NCBI GenBank assembly: GCA_024291935.2
Contig: JAGTYA010000026.1
Span: 2,033,501 to 2,097,500 of the forward strand
Reading direction: 5' to 3'
Length of the DNA: 64,000 nt
From: Okapia johnstoni
Lineage: Eukaryota > Chordata > Mammalia > Artiodactyla > Giraffidae
In this document: positions 20,031-30,560 of the stretch, one piece after another
How positions within the stretch are numbered: the stretch's first letter is position 1
How the letters are laid out: the number at the start of each line of letters is the position of its first letter
Notes under the pieces: model-generated
Databases searched by the model: none
Told to the model about the DNA's origin: nothing
Seen by the model: the letters and a program-made list of their open reading frames with translations, nothing else
Translations under genes and position numbers: made by a program

Positions 20031-23000
20031 TGTTATCGAAACGCTAGCCGGCTGGGCCTTCCTTGGGGCCTCCCACACCCAGCAGGCCTGCAGACTCCAG
20101 CACCGTGTCCTGGAGGAGTTAATGATCAGCCAGAGTCAGGCCCCAGCCGCAGAAAGGGTCTTGCTAGCTGCGGATGGGGGGCCGCTGGGCACCAAGCCAC
20201 CCCGGGGTCTGGAAGGACCAGGGGTGGGAAGAGAGAGGGGTGTCTGACAGAGCACCCCCCACTTCCTTCTCACTCCCAGCAGGACAAACAGACCCCGCAG
20301 CCCCTGTGGGTTCTGGGTCTCCTTGGCATAGTCAGGGCTGTTTGTGGGAGGGCAGGGGTGTTGGACGTCGGCTCGAGAGCAGTCGCAGCTGGCCCGTCAG
20401 GCACGTTTGACTGCAGCCGGGCCTTCTGTGTGCAGGGTACTAAATTTCTCAAAAAGCTCAAAATTGGAAAGTCAGCAGAAAGGAGATGGAGGTGGCCACG
20501 GTCGGCGCGCTCCTCCCCACTCCCCACTTCCTCCCTCCCTCCTTCCTGACTCTCTGCCCTTTTCCCTGCCCTGCTCCCAGAGCGCTACCTGCCCCCGCCC
20601 CGCCAGGCCCCGCCAGGCTCCAGGCCCAGAGAAGCCGGGTGTTGGGGGAGGGGAGTTCCCACCAGTCACAGCCCCCCTCCCCCATCTCCTGTATTTCAGG
20701 AAAGTTCCTCCGGTCCCACAGACTGGCTTCTTATTTTGTTCTGAGCACAAGCTCTCCTAAGAGCGGAGTGTGGGGGCTCCCTGAGGGTGGCACTGGGGAG
20801 GGGAGAGACAGGAAAATTGCTCCGAGGGTGAGGTGCAGCCCACTGGACCCCCCCATGTGCCCGCTCCCCCCAGACCTCAGGTCTGAGTGCCCCAGGGGGT
20901 AGCTCAGCGTCAGGGTACCTCAAGGACCCCCGAGAAACAGCTGACCTTGGTCCTGGAGGCTGGGAATGGCTCGTCTGCTGCAGAAGTGTTTCTCCCAGCT
21001 TGGCCTTGTTGAAAGGGCATAGCCTGGTCGGTGGGGTTGATGCCTTCTCAAGGCGGGTGACAGGCCAACATGCCCGGCCTGGCTTAGAACCCTGGAGGAC
21101 CACCTTGGGACCCAGGGCGGGGCTCGCAACAGGGTTTCGGCCTCGGCTCTCCCGATGCCCCCTTCCTCGCCCTGCCATCACCTGCCGACGCCCGTGCGCA
21201 CCCTCCTCCCGCTGGGCACTGGCTGCTGGAAGCCGTGGGGAGTCCCGCACACTGCCGCCCTTCTGCCTGGCTGCGCCGCCTCCTCACTCTGTTTGCACCC
21301 CATCCTCTTGACTCACAGAGGCCTCCCCACCCTGTGACCGCCCCCTCAGAGCTTTATGTGATGGGGGACCAGAGGTGGGCAGGGCAGGGATCCCCCAGCT
21401 CCAGGAGTTGGCTCCCAGTGGCCGTGAGGTGTCTGGAGCTGTGACTGAGGGAGCACGTACATGCCGCAGGCCTTCCAGGGAGCCCCCCCATGTGGCTTTG
21501 CGTAGGCAGGTGACCCGGCCACCTGTGAAGGGCAGCTGCTGTTAGGACACCCTGAGTGTCAGGGACCACCTGGTGTTGCCCAAGCCCCAGCCTCCTTGGA
21601 GGGGTGGTCCTCACTGTCGCCCCTGTGAGAGCGTGCGGGGACAGACCACCTCGCCGGCCACCTCAGAGCTGTGTGGTCCAGATACAGGGCTGACTCCCCC
21701 TGTCTGGACTTCCGCGTCTCGGTCAGGGATGCTATCAAGCCCGTGCCTTCAAAGGTGGCTGTGAGGCCCTGAACACGTGCGTCCATTCGTCACAAGAGGT
21801 GACGATGGTCGGTGTCTGTGTCATCCCAGGCACACGTGTCCCCAGAACTTGGGGAGCACAGATTGAAATAACAAGTCAGGAAAATTGCCTCTGCCTAAGA
21901 ACACTCGTGGTATTGCCAGCCCCGGTCATGATGCCGCCTGCTGGGTGGCAGTCTCGTCTGGTGGCCCCGTGCCCGAACCTTGTTGGTAGTACCCGAAGCT
22001 GGGGCAGCCACAGGCTGTGTGGTTTCAGAGAAATAAATGGCCCCAGCTTGGTTGTGACCTCCAGAGACGTCCTCAGTTGCCAGAGTCTTCATTATGAAAG
22101 ACACGAATGAATAGATGGAGCTCTTATTGCAAATCTGTGACCAGGCCACGCACCTCGTGTGTCCCTGTCTCATCGTGTACCCCCCATGGGTACAAACACG
22201 CCAAGACTCATTCTCCCAGCTACACATCTCCCCGCAGGTTGGGGTGGCCAGACAGTGGGGTCTGATCCCCAACCTCGCTGAGACCTGCCAGGAGATAGTC
22301 CTGCCACAGGAGGCGGCATGGGGGCTGGGCATCCTTGCGAGTCGATAGGACACGCGGGACTGAGAGCCTTGAGACAGACAGAGGGTCCCTGTCCCTTGTT
22401 ATCCGTAGAGAGCATCGGTGGTCTCGCGAGGACGCGTGTGTGGGCAGCTGTGCCCATCCGGCAGTTTTGCGCATGCAGGCACTAGTTCGCTGGCTAGGCC
22501 GCCTTCCGGGACCACGCCGAGGTCAGGCCTCCTTCGGGCCAGGCCCACGCTGGCCTTGTGAGGGGACAGCTGAAGGCCAGGAGGAGGCCACTGGCCTTGG
22601 GAGAGCCTCCCAAAGCAGAGGCAGCCCCCTCGAAGGTCACCTGGCTGCTCTCTTCGAGGGGAGTGGGACCCAGGGCAGGCTGACAGCAGCAGCGTGCCAT
22701 TAACCCCTGCCTGCCTGCAGCGCTGAGCCCCTGCCGGGGCTTCCCAGAGTGTCCTGCACTGGGGGCCTCTTCCTGGGCACTGGGGCCCAAGAGTGGCCCC
22801 TGAGAATGGGAGCTAAAGAACAAGCAGTCTCTGCCACCCCCTACCCCTTGGCAGGCCTGGCTTTCGGAGCCCAAGGGCCCCATGCCTCCTGGAAGACTCT
22901 TAGCATCTCTCTTGTGGCCTGAAGGAAGTTAGGCCTCTGGAGTGTTTGGGGCAAATGTCCCTCATTTTTCTCAGTAAATTGGGTTAGTAGGCTGCTGGGG

Positions 23001-23299
23001 GTTGGAGATTGGCATAGAACCCTTGGCTGTTGGAGCTTGGCACCGAGAGGCTGAGGGGGTTCCTCTGGGTCTCCCCATCCCAGAGGCCAACAAGCAACAC
23101 CCCCCGACCCCTCCCACCACCACAAACCTGCCTCCAGAGTTTCCCAGGGCCAAGGGCACTATGGGCAGGCACAGCTCTGCAGCTCGGAGCCACAGACAGT
23201 CCTTGGAACCTGCAATAAAGGGATTTTGTCTTTGGAAGCTTATAAAGAGTTAAAAAGGCGAGGAGGGGGCCAGCGGGGGCCTGCTTCAGGTTATCCGCT
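20031..23299. other. Long GC-rich unique stretch, no gene supported
   Basis: I see no exon, young repeat or RNA gene over about 3.3 kb. Small AT-rich spots ('cagagaaataaatggcccc' near 22030 and 'cttcattatgaaagacac' near 22090) are too short to interpret. Confidence 0.4.
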
Positions 23300-23720
23300 C
23301 TGAATGTCAAGGGGACGAGCTGCCAGGGCCAGACCAACTCCCAGGGGACAACAGGACAGGTCACAAAGCATCCAGCAGCGTCCACGACTAATTTCTTCCC
23401 CTGTTTGTCCTGCCGAGGAGGCTGAGTTAAAAGGCGGTGCTTTGGGGGTTGAAAGGCTCCCTGCGGGGTCTGTGTGCAAGGGGACCCCAAGCCTGGGAGG
23501 CCTTTGTTCAAGGCCATTAATCAGCCAGCCCCCGCTGAGCACTTTGAGGGCCGCAGCTCCAGCCCCGGCCCCCGCCCTGGAGGGGAGCACTGTCCATCTC
23601 CATCTCCCGCGCCTACGGCCTGAGGAGGGTCACATCCAAGGTGTGAGTGGAATTAGCAGATCGTATCAAGAAATATTTCTAGGGATTTACATTCCGGAGG
23701 TCAAGAGTCTTCTCAAGATT
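23300..23720. promoter_or_regulatory. Candidate regulatory island
   Basis: Clustered motifs lie in unique sequence: 'acgactaatttcttcccctg' near 23385, 'cctttgttcaaggccatta' near 23500 (SOX-like plus TAAT), and 'gtatcaagaaatatttc' near 23660. The last part may include a degraded L2 trace (23680-23700). Confidence 0.3.
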
Positions 23721-25439
23721 TTTCTCCTGTGTGTCAGGGTGGGAACTGCCCTACAGAATGGGCCAGGTGGGCGGGGGGGGTCTCAGGGCGTGGGGGGTCA
23801 CCCTCCTCATCCCCACAGGGCCTTACTAGGACCCCTGTCACCCCGCTACTTGAGACATAGCCAGTGGTGCCGGGCAGCGGTTCTCTAGGGCTGTCTGTCA
23901 TCCCCATAGCTGCCAAGCCAGCCGCCATAGCCTGGCCAGATGCCAGCCGAGCCTCCAAGGAGGCACCGAGCTCAGCCAGAGCCCTCTGTCTCCCCTCTGT
24001 CCCCCAGTCCCTTCCAAGGCCTTTGTCCAGCTGAGGGAGGCCCCGGAGTGGCCTTGTCTGGGGAGGCCCATCGAGACCCGGTGCTGTCCCCACTGACCAC
24101 AGGGGAAAGTGAGGGGTCACGGAGGCTTGGGAGCCTCCCAGGGGACACGTGGGTCTCTTGGGGGAACACAAGAGGTATGTGGATCCCCCCAGACCAGGAG
24201 TGGCCCTGGTTCCTGCCCTCGAGCTCCCTCTCTGAGCCTCACCTGTCCTGGGCATATGATGCCACCCTCCTTGCTGCATCAGAGGGGCAGCATAGGTGAG
24301 ACCAGGTGGCACTTTTTATGTGCCTGCCACATTCAGAAGCCCCATGAAGACAGCCCGAAGCCTGGTCCAGTTCACGGACCTATCCCTGGCGTGCCGGTGT
24401 GCCTGGAAGCAGCGACAGGTAGCCAAAAGACGATGCTGAGACTCAGAGAGGCTGTGTATCTGTTAGCTTTGCTGCCCAACAAACTGTCCCCAGGTCACAT
24501 GGCCATGCCCAATCCCAGAGTGAAGAGACGCTTCTTGCCCAGGACGAGAACAGCAAAGTCACAGGGCAGAGAGGCACTGCCAAACACTGTGGGCGGGGAG
24601 GAGGGCAGCCTTTATGCCCTGCCACAGGCATGAAGACATTGGCTCTTTTCGGTGGGTGGAGGAGAAACTTAAACCCTGGTCTCTCTGTCTGACACCGAGC
24701 CCTTCCATCCACCCTACCCCACCCCCAGCCCCATCACCACCTCCCAGGGACCCCCATCCTAGTGATAGAAAGCCACATCTGGACCTGCACGCTCCAGTAA
24801 AGTCACTGGGGAGCCACAGACAAGGAGTCCAGGAAGTGCAGAGAGAAGGAAAGACGTGCACACATGCAGGCTTAGATAATGCGCGGTCCTCCTCGCAGGC
24901 CTGGTATCGCTTTGCAGTGTCACCTTTCAGCATGTGGCCACTCACTCTGTCGGGGCGGACAGCCCTCCGCCCCACCAGGTGATGGTCCTAAATCCTTGGG
25001 AGCGACAGCCGTCCCCCCAACCGGATTGGGTTTCTGCAAAGGGGAGCAGGGCTGACAGCCAGGGTCCGCATCACGTCCACTCGAGCTCGGGCTGCCCCTG
25101 AGCTGCCGGGTCTGTGTCGAAGGCTGGGGACCAGGGCTGAACGCCTCCCTGGGAAGCTGGTGTGCCTGCAGAATGGGGGATGTGGAGCTTCATCCCCAGA
25201 CAGGCCCCCAGCAGCCCTCAGCGCTGCACCCCGTTTGCAGCCCCTGAAGGAGAAGGGCAGGAGGACCCCAGGATCCCCTGCTCACATTCCTCCCCTCTGC
25301 TCACGGCCCCCCAGGAGGCGATCCTGGATTCTCTGGGCTCACCGGTGGGGATGTGGGGGGCTTGCCCAAGGAGAGAGGGGCTAGGGCAGAGTCGGCGGTC
25401 AGAATGGGGGTGAGGTTCACCAGCCCCCCGCACATAGGA
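23721..25439. other. GC-rich unique sequence
   Basis: No gene or repeat is recognised. Confidence 0.4.
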
Positions 25440-25580
25440 TCAAGCTTTTGGTCTCAGAGCTGGCTTCATCCTGCCCTACCACTGGCCAGCTGTGCAACCT
25501 TGAACAAGGTCCTCAGAGGCCTGGGCCTCAGTGTTCCCAGCTCTGAAGTGGGGACACACTCTCTGTCACGGGGAGTCAGC
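25440..25580 (+). mobile_element. MIR SINE (plus strand)
   Basis: 'actggccagctgtgcaacct', 'tgaacaaggtcctcagaggc', 'ctcagtgttcccagctctg' and 'aagtggggac' follow the MIR core in order. Confidence 0.75.
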
Positions 25581-27959
25581 GACTGACCCAGGGACCTGAA
25601 GGTTCTAAGGGTGGTCCCCAGGCATGGCCAGGGTTCACAAATGGACGGTCTGTCAGAGCAGTCATGCTGGAGTTCTTGATGTTCCCAGGGCACCGGGTCC
25701 ATTTAGAGACAGTCAGTGAGCCCAACAGTCAGGTGTGTGATTGGCTTAAAGTCGTGCACTCTTCTGCTAAACACAGGTGTTGAACCCAGGGTTCGACCTG
25801 TCCCTGCCCCATTTCAGCCCCCAGGAGTGTTGGCCCCACAGCAATGTGTGTGAGAAGGAGACCGGATCCCCGTGCCAACGGCTGGGACCATCCACGGCAG
25901 GAATGGTGGGGAGAGCTGGGAGCTCTGTGTCCATCTGTCCCCTCCCCAGACCCATGGCCACGGCCACTCATGAGACGTCAGCGGTGGGGGATCAGCTGCA
26001 GGGCCGGCGCTGGGGGATGTGCTCCCAGCAAGTTGCAAGTCGTTTCAGCTCTTTGGTGGCTTGGCTTCCAGCACACAGGCCTCCCAGCTCTCAGCACGGG
26101 AGAGGCCTCAAAAGAACAGCTTTCACGGTGGAGGCGCCCTGCCGGTCATCTCTCTGGGGCTCTGAGTATGTCTCTGAATCTCTGAAGCAGAGACCCGAGT
26201 TTAGCTGCGACTGAGGAAGCACATTAGTGAGAGGGTCCCCGCGTCCACCCCAGGACCTGGAGGCCAGTTTGCCTTCTCTCTTTCCCAGGCACCCCACCCC
26301 GCCACCAGGCCGGGTGTCCCCCCATTCTGGCTCCAGACTCCACGGCTGGATTCCCGCGTCCAGCGAAGGCAAGTCTGGGGGAGGTGTGGGCTGCTGACCT
26401 CTCTGAAACTGGGCAGCTTCTGCCAACGCTGCCTCCCCTGCCCTGAGTGTCGGTCACCTGCCCGGTTAATCATCCCGGGGCCCTGCGGGTCAAGGAGAGG
26501 CGGGAGACCAACTCCCTGCTTCTCAGATTCTGCTGAACTCACTGAAACCCTAACCTTCGGGCTTCCCCACTAATTTGTGATAAGGCCTTGCCAAGAAAAA
26601 CAGCAGGCGAGAGACCCCTGATTTCTCCACAAATTCCAGAGCGCTTGGTTCATTCCAGCAGGGAAGGGGCCCCGAGGCAGCCATGCATGCAGAGCCATCG
26701 CTGTGTGGGTGCAGGGCTGGGGACGGCCTCACGGGAGTAGCTAAAGAGGACCACCTGCCCGCTAGAGGAGATTGCTTCCAGCTGGCCGGGGCAGGAGGCC
26801 GAGGGCGGGTCCCACGGTGGCTCAGCCTGAGCTGCGCTTGCTCACGTGGGGGTGTGTGTGTGTGTACATGGCCACGCAGGTGGGGGCGCATGTAGAGACT
26901 TGTCCCCCCGCCCAGCTCCTGACCTGAGGACCCCTGGGCCTGCAGATGGATGGGGAAACTGTCCGTGCACGGAGAATAGGAGACAGCTGTGTATCTGAGT
27001 GAGGCGGAGGGGCCTCCCGCAGGCAGCAGTGGGCTCTCAAGTGGCCCAGACACCCCGAAGGAGGTGGTACTGCCCCCTTGGAGCTGGGGAAACCCAGCCT
27101 GGGGGTGGGGAGGTGACCAGCTCCAGGTTGAGCAGTCCTCACCCCACCCCCACCATGGCCCACGTGGCAGGGCGGCGGCCAGGAGCCCAGAGGGGCTCTG
27201 GGCGGGACTACGGTGACGAGCCGGTGGACCGAGGCCAGAGAGATGGCCAAGGCCCAGTCCCAGCAGGGAGGAACATTATTTGATATTTCTTTCCCAAATC
27301 ACGTTGTTTCTGTGCTGGCCTGAGTAGGAGCTGACTTCAGCAGGGGGTGTGGGGGTGTCTGGGGACTGGCCTGTCCACCTTCCCCTGGAGTTGCCCCCCT
27401 CCACACGGTGGGCAGTTTCCCTATGAGGGGCAGAGCACCCCCCACCCCAGCACCAGGGCCAGACCTGGCCTTCCAGGGGCTCTGGAAGAGCACCCAGCCC
27501 CCCGCCAGCCACTCAGCAGACTTCCATGCTCCTTAAGGAGAGACAGATCACGTTCACCTAGGCCTGGGACTCCCCTGGATCTGCACCCCCCCACCCAGGT
27601 GGGGGGCTGGCCCTGAGCACAGAGGTCAGCAGGGGCAGAGGACATTAGAGTCACTTGGTTGGAGGCTCAGGCTCTGCAGTCCCAGCCCCGCTTCCCGAGT
27701 GGGTCCTAACAAGCCCTGCGTTGTCTGTAAAGAAAGCCTCCCGCCTGGGGAGCTGGGGCCTGCCTTCTGAGCTATTGGGTTTGTTTCGCATTCTGAAGTC
27801 CTGGAACCCTTCCGCCCAAGTCAGAGCCAGGCAGTATCACACGCCAGACACCAGAAGGACACCCCCCGCCCCAGAACAGGGGTGCGCCGGAGCAGCCAAG
27901 GCCCCCAAATCTCAGCGTTTGCAGATTTTAGGGGGCGAGGAGGTGGCCTGGGGGCTGTG
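25581..27959. other. GC-rich unique sequence with small AT-rich spots
   Basis: No gene is recognised. AT-richer spots at 26560-26650 ('cactaatttgtgataaggcc') and 27265-27315 ('cattatttgatatttctttc') may be small regulatory elements. Confidence 0.35.
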
Positions 27960-28070
27960 AGGGGCTCTGGGCAGGCACCCTGGACTCAAACCCCAGCTGG
28001 CCAAGACCCTGGGGTGGCTCACTGCCTTATCTGTAATGTGGAGATAGTAGAGGGTAGCTATGTGTGTGGG
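27960..28070 (+). mobile_element. MIR SINE fragment (plus strand)
   Basis: 'ggtggctcactgccttatct' and 'gtaatgtggagatagtag' match the middle of MIR. Another weak MIR-like start lies at 28396-28465. Confidence 0.5.
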
Positions 28071-29109
28071 GCAGGATCCATAGAAAGCAGACACACTTCG
28101 GGATTATGCTGATGTGGGCGTGGTGTTGGGGAGCGTGGGGCCTCCGGCAGGAATCTGGGGCTAATGTCCTGCAGCAGAGCCGACCCTGACTCGGAGGCTG
28201 GGGGAAGGGGGAGGAGACAGAGCCCTGGAGAACAAAGGTCAAGTGAACAGTTTACCTTAACAAGAGCAGGAAGCCCAAGACTAGGGGGTGGGGGAATGCA
28301 GAGTGGGTCGCAGCCAGTAGGGAGACCCAGGCCCAAACTGGAAGGCCCCAGGGGAAAGCCTGGGACGTCCATGCAGATATCAGGCTCCAGGACACAGTGA
28401 GCCAGTGGAGAGGGCTGTGGTCTGGAAGCGCAAACGGACAGCATCCTGGATTCAAGGACACGTGGGTGGGAGACACATGTGGCTGGGCCGGGACCATGCC
28501 TTGCTTGCTCCGTGACGGGGTACAGACACAGGCAGGCGTTCCTTCCCTCCTCTGTGGAGCTGCAGGGGGTCAAAGGGGAGGCAACGGGCACCCCATGTCT
28601 CCTGAGACCCTGCCCTCGTCACGTGACCCCTTCTGTGACTTAAAAGGGCCACCCGCCGCCCCCAAACAAGGTCTCTCCTCTCCTGGCCCCTCTGTTCCTC
28701 ACTTTTGCTTCTGCTTTGACTCTGATTCTCTCAGCTCTTCCCACGCCCCCAGGGTCCACAGTCTCCTGTGCCCCAGACCTGGCACCCTGAGGTCAGGGGG
28801 GGTTTCCTGTTCCTGTCCATCAGGTCCAGGCCACTTTCTCCTGGAGATGCTCGAACTACCTGGATGGAGCCCAGGTCAGAGCTGGGCCTCAGGGAGGATG
28901 AGACAGGGTGTCCCAGGTCCAGGCGGAGCCCACTGCATTCTCACAGAGGCTGGCCCCAGGGTAGAGAAAGATGGCCAGTCAGGTCCCCGAGGGCTCAGAC
29001 GGGGGACAGGTGTCCCAGGAGGGTCCCACAGGGCAGGTGGCCGTCCAGCTCAGAGCCTTGGCAGCCCCCCATGCCCTGCACCTCCCCACCCCCTCACACC
29101 TGCCCCAGA
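28071..29109. other. GC-rich unique sequence
   Basis: A 248-codon plus-strand frame (28397-29143) has no known domain and overlaps minus-strand frames, so no gene is called. Confidence 0.4.
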
Positions 29110-29385
29110 GGGCTGGGATGCTGTTGAACCGCCAGAAACCTAATCTATTATTACACAGAGACTTCTGTGAAGTCAGGGGTTTGAACTCCCCAGAAGTGTT
29201 TGCCCGATTTGGGGCCGATAGCGGGTGATAAATGCTGGCGATAAGGTGTTGATTGGTTCTGCGAGACTCTGCAGACACAGGGGCCGTTGTGCTCGCCGGG
29301 CAGTCAACTGCGCTGGCCAGGACAATAGCCCGTTTATCCGCCACTCGGTCTGCAGCCTGCCCACCCCGGACAGACACAAAGGACA
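29110..29385. promoter_or_regulatory. Candidate conserved enhancer with CGATA/GATA motifs
   Basis: An abrupt change to balanced base composition with retained CpGs. Motifs: 'aatctattattacac' (about 29140), palindrome GACTTC-TGT-GAAGTC (29160-29174), CGATA at 29216 and 29239, 'gtgataaatg', and 'tttatccg' (about 29332). No repeat is recognised. It looks like a functional noncoding element, but conservation is untested. Confidence 0.4.
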
Positions 29386-29575
29386 CTCGGGCCAGGGACC
29401 CCTAAGCCCGGCCTTCTAGGGGGGCAGAGCCCAATGGCAAGCGGTGTCCCAGCCTGGAGTCAGCCTCTTGTGCTCCTCTCCAGGGAGCATCCAGCAGAGG
29501 GACAAAAATCCCCCAGCCTCAGTAGCCACACCTGTAAAGTGGGATCATGAAGCCTCCACTGTAGGGTTGCCCACA
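29386..29575 (+). other. Unique sequence with MIR trace
   Basis: 'cctcagtagccacacctgta' and 'aagtgggatcatg' (about 29518-29550) resemble the MIR middle. Otherwise nothing is seen. Confidence 0.4.
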
Positions 29576-29850
29576 ATTAAGCTAGATCGATACACAATTC
29601 TTTGAGGCGAGACATGCACCTGTTTGTTTGACAAATGTGAGCGCATGCTCCAGGTGCCGGGCTGAAGGTAGAAAATCTACCCCGATCGATACAGTGTGGA
29701 CACAAACTGACACAAGTGAACGTAAATGGATACAAATTTGGTACAAATTGACCAATACTGGAGGAGTCGATAATCCAAAGGGGCAGTCACAAAATACAGG
29801 TGGAAATGGATTTAGCTCTTCATTACTTCTCGATAAGTGCCTGGGAGGGA
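29576..29850. promoter_or_regulatory. Candidate element with repeated GATCGATACA
   Basis: The exact decamer GATCGATACA occurs at 29585-29594 and 29684-29693, with further CGATA at 29768 and 29831. ATCGAT is the CUX-type core. The sequence is AT-rich, retains CpGs and matches no repeat I know. Confidence 0.35.
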
Positions 29851-30244
29851 AACGGCAGGGAGGCAGCGCTGGCGCGTGGCAAGGGCGTGTCCCAAATTGA
29901 GTTGGGGTGCGTCTCATGGAGAGGGTGACTACACCACAGCCCGGGGAAGGTGGGTTACAGGGCAGCAGCATCAGGGTAGAGTTGTCGAAGGAGGCAGAGG
30001 GGACTGGGCCCCTGGCTGTCGCGTGAGGACCCTGGCGTTTGCTGTGCATGGGGCCTGAGCCGGCGTGGGTGGGAGCGAGCGGGGTCCCCAGATGCGGAGC
30101 TGAGGATGGACTGTGGTAGGGCAGAGGTGCGGCTGGGGGACTAGGGCGGGGCTACTGCACCTGCCCAGGGGAGCCAGAGGGCACAGCAGATGGACCAGGC
30201 AGGCGGGAGGGAAGGGGTGGATCCCAGGCCTATTTGGAAAGAGG
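29851..30244. other. GC-rich unique sequence
   Basis: Nothing is recognised. Confidence 0.35.
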
Positions 30245-30560
30245 CTGTTCTAGTCTCCCGTGGCAGCTCTAACAAATTCCGGCAAACTCGGTGATTTTCA
30301 GCAGTGCACATTTCTTATCTCACAGCTCTAGAGGTCAGAAGCCCAAGATTGGGCTGAAATCAAGGTGCTGGCAGGGCTCTTTCTGGCGGGAGGCTCCAGG
30401 GAGAATCTGTCCCTCCTTTCTTCCAGCTCCTAGAAGCCGCCCGAATTCTTTGGCTTGCAGCCCCTTCCTGAGAGCACTCAGACCTCTGCTTCCACTGTTT
30501 ACTCCTCTCTGACCTCCTTCCGTGCCCCCCTCTCTCCCTTCAATGGAGCACGGGGTGCAC
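30245..30560 (-). mobile_element. MLT1-type LTR fossil (minus strand)
   Basis: 'cccgtggcagctctaacaaa', 'tcttatctcacagctctaga', 'ggtcagaagcccaag' and 'aaatcaaggtgctggcaggg' follow an inverted MLT1 LTR 3' half. It is a solo LTR with no retroviral genes. Confidence 0.8.
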
